A stretch of 64,000 bases of DNA. Origin: a bacterium (lineage in GTDB: Bacteria > Pseudomonadota > Gammaproteobacteria > GCA-002705445 > GCA-002716945). The translations under genes and the position numbers were made by a program. Every line of letters begins with the position of its first letter. Position 1 is the first letter of the stretch. A model generated the notes under the pieces. The model was not told where the DNA came from and searched no databases. It worked only from the letters and a program-made list of their open reading frames with translations. Positions 54,897 to 64,000 of the stretch are shown in pieces. The DNA lies in assembly GCA_029979505.1 (NCBI GenBank), contig JAPOHH010000001.1:166598-230597 (forward strand), given 5' to 3'.

Positions 54897-56144
54897 TTAA
54901 TGCGTATTCCATTTAATTGATTTAATATCAATTCCGTCTTTATACATATCCCATAGAGGTGATAAGTCACGAAGTTTAGCAACAGATTTTTTTAATAACT
55001 CTACTGCATAATCTACTTCCTCTTCAGTAGTATACTTACCAATAGTAATTCTTATCGAGCTGTGTGCTAACTCATCATCTCTTCCAAGTGCTCTAAGAAC
55101 ATAGCTAGGCTCTAAGCTTGCAGATGTGCATGCAGAACCTGATGACACAGCAATATCTTTTATTGCCATTATTAAGCTTTCTCCTTCAACATAATTGAAG
55201 CTAACGTTAAGATTACCTGGAATTCTGTTGTCTAAGTCACCATTAAGGTATATTTCTTCCACATCTTTAAGATTATTCCAGAATTTATCTCTTAGTGCTT
55301 TAATACGCTTGTTATCATCATTCATCTCTTCATTTGCAATTCTAAATGCTTCGCCCATACCAACAATTTGATGTGTAGGCAATGTTCCTGATCTAAACCC
55401 TCTCTCGTGCCCTCCACCATGCATTTGAGCTTCTAGCCTTACCCTAGGTTTTCTTCTAACATAAAGAGCTCCTATGCCTTTTGGTCCATAGACTTTATGT
55501 GCAGATAATGATAGTAAATCAACATTGAATTTATTAACATCAATGTCAACTTTACCTGGACTTTGAGCCGCATCTACGTGAAATAGCACCTTTTTACTTT
55601 TGGTGATATGCCCAATACTCTCAAGATCTTGAATCACTCCAATTTCATTATTTACGTGCATAACAGATACAAGTATAGTCTGATCTGTAATAGCATTTTC
55701 TAGTTTTTCTAAATCAACTAATCCATTAGGTTCAGGATTTAAATATGTAACATTGTAACCTTCCGATTCAAGTTGCCTCATTGTATCGAGAACTGCTTTA
55801 TGTTCAGTTGTAAGAGTTATTAGATGATTACCTTTTGATTTATAGAAATGTGCAGCACCTTTTATTGCAAGGTTATTTGATTCTGTCGCCCCACTAGTCC
55901 AGACAACTTCTCTAGTATCACATTTAATTAATTTTGAAACATGCTCTCTTGCTTCTTTGATTAAATAATCGCTATCCCATCCAAAAGAATGTGATCTTGA
56001 TGCAGGATTGCCAAAAGCTCCATCTAATGTAAGACACTCAGACATTTTTTTAGCAACTCTCTTATCTACTGGTGTTGTTGAGGAATAATCTAAGTAAATT
56101 GGAATATTTAAAGTAGAATTTATTTTTTTTGTATTAACTGACAT
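54897..56144 (-). CDS. iscS: cysteine desulfurase IscS
   Basis: 415 residues from ATG 56144; upstream ATGs lie in iscR. PLP lysine in [16 protein letters not shown]; catalytic loop cysteine in [21 protein letters not shown]. The C-terminus [12 protein letters not shown] with SIKW, which docks IscU in E. coli, is kept. Supplies sulfur for Fe-S clusters and tRNA thiolation, including MnmA at the window's left end. An extra ~10 residues precede the usual PIYLDYS start. Confidence 0.97.
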   Translation of the reverse strand: MSVNTKKINSTLNIPIYLDYSSTTPVDKRVAKKMSECLTLDGAFGNPASRSHSFGWDSDYLIKEAREHVSKLIKCDTREVVWTSGATESNNLAIKGAAHFYKSKGNHLITLTTEHKAVLDTMRQLESEGYNVTYLNPEPNGLVDLEKLENAITDQTILVSVMHVNNEIGVIQDLESIGHITKSKKVLFHVDAAQSPGKVDIDVNKFNVDLLSLSAHKVYGPKGIGALYVRRKPRVRLEAQMHGGGHERGFRSGTLPTHQIVGMGEAFRIANEEMNDDNKRIKALRDKFWNNLKDVEEIYLNGDLDNRIPGNLNVSFNYVEGESLIMAIKDIAVSSGSACTSASLEPSYVLRALGRDDELAHSSIRITIGKYTTEEEVDYAVELLKKSVAKLRDLSPLWDMYKDGIDIKSIKWNTH

Positions 56145-56580
56145 GAGTATCGCTCTCCCTTGCATCATGCAAACTATGTACAATTTGATTAGATATTACA
56201 TCTTCGATAGTTATATTCTTCATGTAATCATTGATAATATTATTAAGTCCGGTCCAAACATGATGTGTCGTGCATGGTTTATCTTTTTTACAATTCATGC
56301 TTCCACCGCATTGAGTTTGATCTATATTTTCTTCAACAGCAGTTATAATTTCATAAAGAGAAATGTCACTAGATTTCTTACTTAAAACATACCCACCTCC
56401 AGGGCCACGTCTACTGGTAACAACATTGAAGTTTTTCAATTTGCAGAACAGTTGTTCTAAATAAGATAGTGAAATTGATTGTCTATCTGAAATATCCTTA
56501 AGAGATACCGCGCCATCTTGATTTTGTGCTAGGTCAATCATTGCTGTTATCGCATATCTAGATTTAGTACTTAATTTCAT
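56134..56580 (-). CDS. iscR: Fe-S sensing repressor IscR
   Basis: 148 residues, Rrf2 family. Winged helix ([42 protein letters not shown]). The [2Fe-2S] ligands C-x5-C-x5-C-x2-H appear in [18 protein letters not shown]. Holo-IscR represses its own operon; a matching operator lies directly upstream. Overlaps iscS by 11 bp. Confidence 0.97.
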   Translation of the reverse strand: MKLSTKSRYAITAMIDLAQNQDGAVSLKDISDRQSISLSYLEQLFCKLKNFNVVTSRRGPGGGYVLSKKSSDISLYEIITAVEENIDQTQCGGSMNCKKDKPCTTHHVWTGLNNIINDYMKNITIEDVISNQIVHSLHDARESDTHVS

Positions 56581-56586
56581 GCAAGC

Positions 56587-56619
56587 ATTATCATATACTT
56601 GACTTTAACAGTCAACTAT
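56587..56619 (-). promoter_or_regulatory. iscR promoter with type-1 IscR operator, predicted leaderless
   Basis: On the minus strand TTGACT (56615-56610), 17-bp spacer, GATAAT (56592-56587), then six bases to the iscR ATG at 56580. The 25-bp palindrome 56595-56619 has half sites ATAGTTGACT and AGTCAAGTAT around GTTAA, matching the type-1 IscR consensus. It covers the -35 and spacer, as in E. coli. The expected start is the A of the ATG, so the mRNA would be leaderless. The operator also overlaps the trmJ stop. Confidence 0.8.
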
Positions 56620-57329
56620 TATTTTTTTAGGGCTTTTTGAATTTTAGATAGTATCCCAAGATAGAGATTGACCTCATTTTCTGACAAATCTGTTTTATTA
56701 AAAATAATATGTATGTTTTGAGTGAGAGAATTTTTATTTTTTTCTGTAATTATCTTCAAATCTTCCATTATTGATAAAAATTTTTTAATTAATACAAGCT
56801 TTGTAGAATGATTAGATAGTTTTTTAGTACTTGTAATCGTAGGAGTTATGTTAGAAGCCTTAAAATATTCATAAGAAAATATCTGAACAGCCGATGCAAG
56901 ATTGAGTGATGCATATGATTGATGGGTTGGAATTGATACTAAGTAATTACACAGTTGTAATTCATCATTTGATAATCCTGATTGCTCATTTCCAAATACA
57001 ATTGATACTGTATCTTGTTTATGCTTATTCAACAAAAACATCAGCTGTTCCATAGATAATGAAGGTATATTAGATTTTCTTGACCTTGCAGAAAATCCAA
57101 TAACTAAATTTGAATCACAAAGTGCATGATCTAAAGACATTGTAACTTTTGCATTATCTAATACATCAACACAGCCAACAGCCTTAGCATTTGCTATATC
57201 AGATGGAAAAATCTTAGGTTCAACTAAAATAAGGTCTTGCAAGCCCATTGTCTTCATTGCTCTAGCAGTAGACCCTATGTTACCAGGATGACTGGTATTC
57301 ACTAAAATAATATTAATATTCGATGACAT
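56619..57329 (-). CDS. trmJ: tRNA (cytidine/uridine-2'-O-)-methyltransferase TrmJ
   Basis: 236 residues from ATG 57329 (MSSNINIILVNTSHPGNIG); an ATG at 57368 would overlap suhB. SPOUT knot with GNIGSTARAMKTMG, VFGNEQSGLSNDELQLC and IPTHQSYASLNLASAVQIF. Methylates position 32 of several tRNAs. Divergent from the suhB-like gene, and followed by iscR; cysE, found here in Pseudomonas, is absent. Confidence 0.94.
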   Translation of the reverse strand: MSSNINIILVNTSHPGNIGSTARAMKTMGLQDLILVEPKIFPSDIANAKAVGCVDVLDNAKVTMSLDHALCDSNLVIGFSARSRKSNIPSLSMEQLMFLLNKHKQDTVSIVFGNEQSGLSNDELQLCNYLVSIPTHQSYASLNLASAVQIFSYEYFKASNITPTITSTKKLSNHSTKLVLIKKFLSIMEDLKIITEKNKNSLTQNIHIIFNKTDLSENEVNLYLGILSKIQKALKK

Positions 57330-57362
57330 AATGTAATATACATTATCTAACAACATAATATT

Positions 57363-58100
57363 ATGCAACCAAGACTCAACGTAGCAAAATCAGCTGGCGA
57401 ACTTCTAGAAGAAGAAGTAAGAAGATTATTTCTAAATAAAAGTACAGATGCTCTACGAAATATGCCGGTCAAAGAAATACTAACAAGCAAAGCAGTCGAA
57501 CATATAAATACATATTATAAATTAGGTGTGGATGACTATATAGAATTTAGTTACATCGAAGATAAGAATCGTCTTAGACTCGAGGATCCAAATATAATTT
57601 TTAATAAGGAAATACATTCAGAGGAAGCATACATATGGATAATAAATTTTATTCATGATTTTGACAATTTTTGCAGGAAACTACCATTTTGGACATTATC
57701 ACTATCTATTGCACATAAAAAACATATTATTTCTACATTCATCTTAAATCCATTTTTAGATATTTCCTTATTTAGTGAAAAAGGATCTGGGGCAGTAAAC
57801 AATCAAAGAAAGGTTAGAGCTAGTAATGAATCTGATACATTAATTTATGCATGTTCTAATAAAATTAAGATGCCTAAAAGTCTAAATAAACACAAGGTCT
57901 TATCACTAAATTCTCTGTCAGTGGAATTGATATATCTGGCAAGGGGATTAATTGATTTTTATGTATTAAGTCAGGATGATTATAAAAGCAATCAAGACTG
58001 CATACTTGTTGCTAAAGAATCAGGAATAATAATCAATGAGCAAAATGATTGTATGATTTTAGCTAATGAAAAAACAATGAGAAAACTTCAAGTAAATTAA
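57363..58100 (+). CDS. suhB: SuhB-like protein lacking the inositol monophosphatase active site
   Basis: 245 residues. The start MQPRLNVAKSAGELLEEE matches MHPMLNIA... of SuhB; WIINFIHDFDNFCRKLPFW aligns with the SuhB segment that holds DPLDGTTNF, and LSVELIYLARGLIDFYVLS with ALDLAYVAAGRVDGFFEI. The metal ligands are gone. Glu-Glu (E. coli 67-68) reads Asn81-Lys82, Asp84 reads Asn95, Asp87 reads His98, and the PWD block is unrecognisable. Catalysis is therefore ruled out on known chemistry. Position beside trmJ-iscR and secDF is that of suhB. I infer retention of the non-enzymatic role in NusA-linked rRNA antitermination. No Shine-Dalgarno; the gap to trmJ is 33 bp. Confidence 0.8.
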   Translation: MQPRLNVAKSAGELLEEEVRRLFLNKSTDALRNMPVKEILTSKAVEHINTYYKLGVDDYIEFSYIEDKNRLRLEDPNIIFNKEIHSEEAYIWIINFIHDFDNFCRKLPFWTLSLSIAHKKHIISTFILNPFLDISLFSEKGSGAVNNQRKVRASNESDTLIYACSNKIKMPKSLNKHKVLSLNSLSVELIYLARGLIDFYVLSQDDYKSNQDCILVAKESGIIINEQNDCMILANEKTMRKLQVN

Positions 58101-58987
58101 TTCTCTTCAGGTCGTTTAATTCCAAAATATGATAAGCTAGCACTGGCAATGAAAATAGATGAGTATGTTCCTATTAAAATTCCAATGAGCATAGCTATAG
58201 AGAAGTTTTCAACTGCACTGCCTCCAAATAGTAATAATGAGATTACAACAAGCATTGTTGTAAACGAAGTTACAAGTGTTCTGGATAAAGTTTGATTAAT
58301 TGACTTATTTAAAACGGCAAATATAGACAGCTTTCTTAAAATGATATTGTTCTCCCTAATTCTATCAAATACCACTATTGAATCATTTAGTGAGTAACCA
58401 ATTACTGCTAAGACTGCAGCTAAAACACTTAAATCAAAAGTTAAATTAAAAAAAGAAAAAAACCCAAGTGTTATAACAACATCATGTATTAAAGCTGAAA
58501 TCGCCCCTAATCCGTAGATGAGCTCAAATCTTAAAGCTACATATATCAGTATACTAAATAAAGCTATTAACATAGCCCATTCTCCTTTCTCTCTTAGTTC
58601 ACTTCCTACTTGTGCCCCTACATATTCAAGTTTAGTAATCTCAAAATTACTCTCCTTGAATATCTCATTAAGATAATTATTGATATTTTTTTTCTTGAAA
58701 ATCTCTTCGTCTTTGAGTTTTATTAGTATTTCTTTGCTTGATCCATATAGCTGAACAGTTGAATCATTTATATTATTTCTGGAGAGTTCATCTTGAACTT
58801 CTAAAGCTGTTACTTGATTATCAAATTTTAACTGGACAATATACCCACTTGAAAAGTCTATGCCAAAATTAAAACCTTTAATTGAGATACTCAAGAGAGA
58901 CACGAGTAATAACACTGTTGAGATAATTAATGGAATTTTTTTTATTTCCATGAATTTGATATCAAGTTCTTTTACGATTCTAAACAT
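58097..58987 (-). CDS. secF: protein translocase subunit SecF
   Basis: 296 residues, six membrane helices. GFNFGIDFSSGYIVQLKF begins the periplasmic domain; YVALRFELIYGLGAISALIHDV and GYSLNDSIVVFDRIREN mark the RND-like pore with its conserved Asp. Forms SecDF, which uses proton flow to pull exported proteins. Overlaps secD by 1 bp. Confidence 0.97.
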   Translation of the reverse strand: MFRIVKELDIKFMEIKKIPLIISTVLLLVSLLSISIKGFNFGIDFSSGYIVQLKFDNQVTALEVQDELSRNNINDSTVQLYGSSKEILIKLKDEEIFKKKNINNYLNEIFKESNFEITKLEYVGAQVGSELREKGEWAMLIALFSILIYVALRFELIYGLGAISALIHDVVITLGFFSFFNLTFDLSVLAAVLAVIGYSLNDSIVVFDRIRENNIILRKLSIFAVLNKSINQTLSRTLVTSFTTMLVVISLLLFGGSAVENFSIAMLIGILIGTYSSIFIASASLSYFGIKRPEEN

Positions 58988-60770
58988 TAAATAGATAATC
59001 CTTTATTATTCTTGTTCTCATAAATAATACTTACCAAGGCTCTAGTACCAACTATAGCTGTAAACATAGAAGACAATATACCTATAACTAATGTAACAGC
59101 AAATCCTTTTACTACACCTGTACCAATTGTTAACAATGCAATTGCTGCTATGAGTGTAGTAATGTTCGCATCAGAAATAGTTGAGAATGCCTTATTATAA
59201 CCAGAAATGATGCTAGCATTGGGACTGTTACCATTAAGAATCTCCTCTCTAATACGCTCGTATATGAGAACATTTGCATCCACAGCCATACCAACTGTAA
59301 GTACAATCCCTGCAATACCAGAAAGAGTAAGTGTTGCCTGAAAAAGAGCTAGTGTAGCTGTGATAATTAATATGTTAAATATTAGAGCTATGTTTGCTAT
59401 GAAGCCAAATTTTTTGTAATAAATAAACATGAATAATATAACTAAAATCATACCTAATAGCATAGAGTCTCTCCCTGAGACAATATTTGCACTTCCGAGA
59501 CTTGGTCCAACTGTTCTCTCTTCAACTATTGTCATCGGAGCACTTAATGATCCAGATCTTAAAAGTATTGCTAAGTCTTTGGCCTCTTGAAGGTCAAGCC
59601 CTGTTATTTGAAAGCGTTTGCTAAATGCTTCTCTTATTGTAGCAATATTTATAACCTGATTTTTGTCCTGTTCAACAAATACAACGGCCATTCTATTTCC
59701 AATATTTTTTGATGTTGTATCAAGCATATTAGATGCACCATATGAACTTAGATTCACAAAAACAGCGGGCTGGTTTGTTTGACCGTCAAAACCAGAATTA
59801 GCTCCTTCAATATCCTTACCTGAAGCAATAACATTTCTTGAAAGTAATACAGGAGAACCGTTTTTGTGTCTGTATAATAATGATTCACTAATAGTATTAG
59901 TACCTATGGCTTCTGATTGGCTCCAATCATCTTGTGATCCTTTTGTAAGTCTAAATTCTAGAGTTGCTGTAGAACCAAGAATACTTTTAGCTCTAGTTGA
60001 ATCCTGTAATCCCGGTAGTTGAACAATAATACGATTCTTACCTTGCTGCTGGATAATAGGTTGAGAGACTCCAAGCTCATTAACTCTTGATCTTAATATA
60101 GCCAAATTCTTTTTCATTGACGCTCTTATATCATTTTGAAAAGAATCAGGAGATAAAGTCGCGTTGATATTAAAGCTATCATCAGATTTTATAGATGTAA
60201 TAATATAATCTGAGAAGTTTTCATTGAGTGTATTTAAAACTTCAGTATCCATCGTATCTTTATTAAATTTGAATGTGACTTTATCAGCGTCTGTAAAAAA
60301 ACTATTGTATTGAATTCCATTATCAATAAAAAAGTTTCTGAGATTATTTTCAAGTTGATTAAATCTTGATTTTTTTACATTGTCACTGTCAATCTGAAGC
60401 AAAAAGTGAACCCCTCCTTTTAAATCTAAACCAAGAGATACGGGATTAGCATTAATAGCGCTTAGCCATTTAGGAATATGATTATAGTTGCTTAATGTGT
60501 ACTGATATGATGATGTCTTAATCAATTTATTATATGCACTCAATTGTTCGTCTATAGAATTAAAAAAAAGATTATTATTATCGATACCAATGTTAGAAAT
60601 GTCATTATCCTTTGATAGTTTTTGTAAATCTAAACTGTCAACTTTTTTCTTATCAAAAGTTGTTACTTCAATAGAAGGATAAGTCATGTAAAAATTTGGT
60701 AAAGAATATATTACCGCATACCCTAAAACTAGCAGCACTAAAATATATTTCCAGGTAGGATATTTATACA

Positions 60771-60771
<1 letters not shown>
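58987..60771 (-). CDS. secD: protein translocase subunit SecD
   Basis: 594 residues. Membrane helix near 8-26, then a large periplasmic region with LGLDLKGGVHFLLQID, RVNELGVSQPIIQQQGKNRIIVQLPG, and C-terminal helices with GMAVDANVLIYERIREE (proton-path Asp). Full length for gammaproteobacteria. Directly abuts yajC. Confidence 0.97.
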
Positions 60772-63208
<2,437 letters not shown>

Positions 63209-63216
63209 AAGGATGA

Positions 63217-63222
63217 ATTATA
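63217..63222 (-). promoter_or_regulatory. queA -10 element, nearly leaderless
   Basis: TATAAT on the minus strand ends 8 bp before the queA ATG, so the transcript would start about 2 nt before it. The -35 region is not clear. No Shine-Dalgarno is present, in keeping with a leaderless message. Confidence 0.45.
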
Positions 63223-63233
63223 AGTTATCATCA

Positions 63234-63262
63234 TTGCAAATTAAAAAGAAATTTGATACAAA
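63234..63262 (+). promoter_or_regulatory. promoter of the ABM-like gene
   Basis: TTGCAA (63234-63239), 17-bp spacer, TACAAA (63257-63262), giving a leader of about 34 nt that contains AAGGAG (63290-63295), 7 bp before the ATG. The TTGCAA is palindromic and lies 11 bp from the queA -10, so the two promoters are back to back. Confidence 0.45.
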
Positions 63263-63302
63263 ATAAGCATTGGTTTTTTTTGAATAGTAAAGGAGCAAGA
63301 CT

Positions 63303-63746
63303 ATGGCATTGATAAAAAATTTTCCTCATGATGGTATAGTGACTATTAATCGCGTAATTCTTAAAAAAGGACATACTATAGACGATCTTCAAGAGAGAGT
63401 TGCTCTGATGTGCGAAAATGTAAAAACATATCATTCTGAAACGGGATTTATTGGAGGCATGGTTGTTTTGAATAGCGGTCAAATATCTAATGAAGGAAGT
63501 AATCTTGGTAAAGCTTTAGAGAGTGATTTAAAAAACAAAGAAGCTCTTATTATTACATATTGGAATTCATATGAAGAACATGAAAATTCTCATAAAAGTG
63601 ATAAGTTTCAACCTTTATTTCAAAAAGTGATAGATCTTTGTGAAAATGGTAATGAGGAAATTGTGTACGACATGTTGTGGCAAGGTGAAGCATACACACC
63701 AGAAATGGCCAAAATGGCACAATCAGCAAAAGAAGAAAATAGTTAG
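63303..63746 (+). CDS. ABM-like (dimeric alpha/beta barrel) protein, unknown function
   Basis: 147 residues. ALIKNFPHDGIVTINRVILKK, GFIGGMVVLNSG and ALIITYWNSYEEHENSHKSDKF follow the strand-helix-strand pattern of antibiotic-biosynthesis-monooxygenase-type domains, where the W-x-S-x-E-x-H-E-x-H segment is typical. The C-terminal ~35 residues are helical. No heme or flavin motif is seen. Strong ribosome binding site and its own promoter. The name of the fold is an inference; the reaction is unknown. Confidence 0.7.
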   Translation: MALIKNFPHDGIVTINRVILKKGHTIDDLQERVALMCENVKTYHSETGFIGGMVVLNSGQISNEGSNLGKALESDLKNKEALIITYWNSYEEHENSHKSDKFQPLFQKVIDLCENGNEEIVYDMLWQGEAYTPEMAKMAQSAKEENS

Positions 63747-63940
63747 ACTATTGGAGGATTTTTCTTATTAGTTCTTTTGTGTCTTCCGCCGATTAACTTA
63801 TGTTTTTTTAATTTTTCGTCAAGTTTCTCCAGAGTAGTATCTTCAATACGAATATCTCTAGATAATGTGATTTGTTTTTTTATGTACACTACGATTAGAA
63901 CAGCAACAATTATGATTGTAAAATATATGATATAATCCAT
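63743..63940 (-). CDS. small single-helix membrane protein, hypothetical
   Basis: 65 residues: one hydrophobic N-terminal helix (YIIYFTIIIVAVLIVVYI) followed by a charged, lysine-rich tail (KLKKHKLIGGRHKRTNKKN). No family recognised. It fills the gap before tRNA-Leu and overlaps the ABM-like gene by 4 bp at the stops. Codon use is like its neighbours, but length alone does not prove it is a gene. Confidence 0.45.
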   Translation of the reverse strand: MDYIIYFTIIIVAVLIVVYIKKQITLSRDIRIEDTTLEKLDEKLKKHKLIGGRHKRTNKKNPPIV

Positions 63941-63975
63941 TATGCCAATATCATAACATAGAATGTAAATAATTT

Positions 63976-64000
63976 GCCACTGTGGTGGAATTGGTAGACA
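63976..64000 (+). tRNA. tRNA-Leu, 5' end only
   Basis: GCCACTG acceptor strand followed by TGGTGGAATTGGTAGACA, the typical long D arm of a class II tRNA-Leu. The anticodon is beyond the window. A tRNA-Leu next to queA is also found in Pseudomonas. Confidence 0.85.

Noticed and set aside
57330..57368. Upstream ATG for trmJ at 57368
   Set aside because: It would overlap the suhB start and add 13 residues absent from TrmJ proteins; 57329 gives the usual N-terminus.
63231..63482. 83-codon minus-strand frame over the start of the ABM-like gene
   Set aside because: It overlaps a gene with a good promoter and Shine-Dalgarno and has no initiation signal of its own.

Overview
The window is a gene-dense, strongly AT-rich chromosomal segment from a gammaproteobacterium with a reduced genome. 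The gene order matches the Pseudomonas/Escherichia type backbone: mnmA-hflD, purB, thrS-infC-rpmI-rplT-pheS-pheT-ihfA-merR, uvrB/aspC, nnr-tsaE-miaA-hflK-hflC-DUF2065-hisZ-purA-rlmB-rpsF-rpsR-rplI-dnaB, rne/rluC-sppA, smc-ligA, hisS-yfgM-bamB-der, iscRSA-hscBA-fdx-iscX-ndk, and queA-tgt-yajC-secDF/suhB/trmJ. Most genes touch or overlap. No stretch over 300 bp lacks a gene. There are no insertion sequences, prophages, CRISPR arrays or long repeats. This fits a streamlined free-living marine lineage (SAR86-like) or a recently reduced symbiont; the window does not settle the exact clade. The code is standard: UGA ends many genes, and RF2 carries its SPF motif.

Layout: 1-1062 mnmA (partial) and hflD. 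1059-6751 is a minus-strand block (acnA, a three-gene membrane cassette with a MotA/ExbB-type channel protein, fumC) lying between hflD and purB, which are usually adjacent. 6817-8395 purB plus a small gene. 8392-18350 is one long minus-strand translation operon (tRNA-Val, thrS, infC, rpmI, rplT, pheS, pheT, ihfA, merR, a PD-(D/E)XK nuclease, prfB, lysS). 18399-24148 uvrB/aspC, typA, tRNA-Asn, fdxA. 24153-36395 is a long minus-strand run from rluC to dnaB. 36589-40528 rne-mltF-dapD. 40503-45300 smc-ligA. 45365-46861 queF, an M23 peptidase and a DUF4242 protein. 46872-57329 der to trmJ, including the isc operon. 57363-63208 suhB-like gene, secF-secD-yajC-tgt-queA. The window closes with a small ABM-like gene, a small membrane protein and the 5' end of a tRNA-Leu.

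The genes serve translation (aminoacyl-tRNA synthetases, ribosomal proteins, IF3, RF2, tRNA and rRNA modification), Fe-S assembly, protein export and outer-membrane assembly, purine synthesis, the TCA cycle, and chromosome maintenance.

The main interest is how conserved machines have been trimmed or altered. (1) The suhB-position gene keeps the SuhB frame but has lost the inositol-monophosphatase metal site. (2) Smc is 926 residues, with a short proline break at its exact midpoint where the hinge should be. (3) prfB keeps the programmed +1 frameshift, but the slippery codon is GUU instead of CUU, and an abutting stop in the +1 frame forces the slip onto that codon. (4) The isc operon lacks iscU while keeping hscBA, and iscR has a near-perfect IscR box with a predicted leaderless start. 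(5) PheT lacks its OB-fold tRNA-binding domain. (6) infC and a DUF2065 gene appear to start at AUA. (7) The ExbB/ExbD-like cassette has an unusual periplasmic domain. Several usual neighbours (amiB, mutL, hfq, hflX, zipA, cysE, rlmN, pilF, rodZ, ispG) are absent from their customary places.
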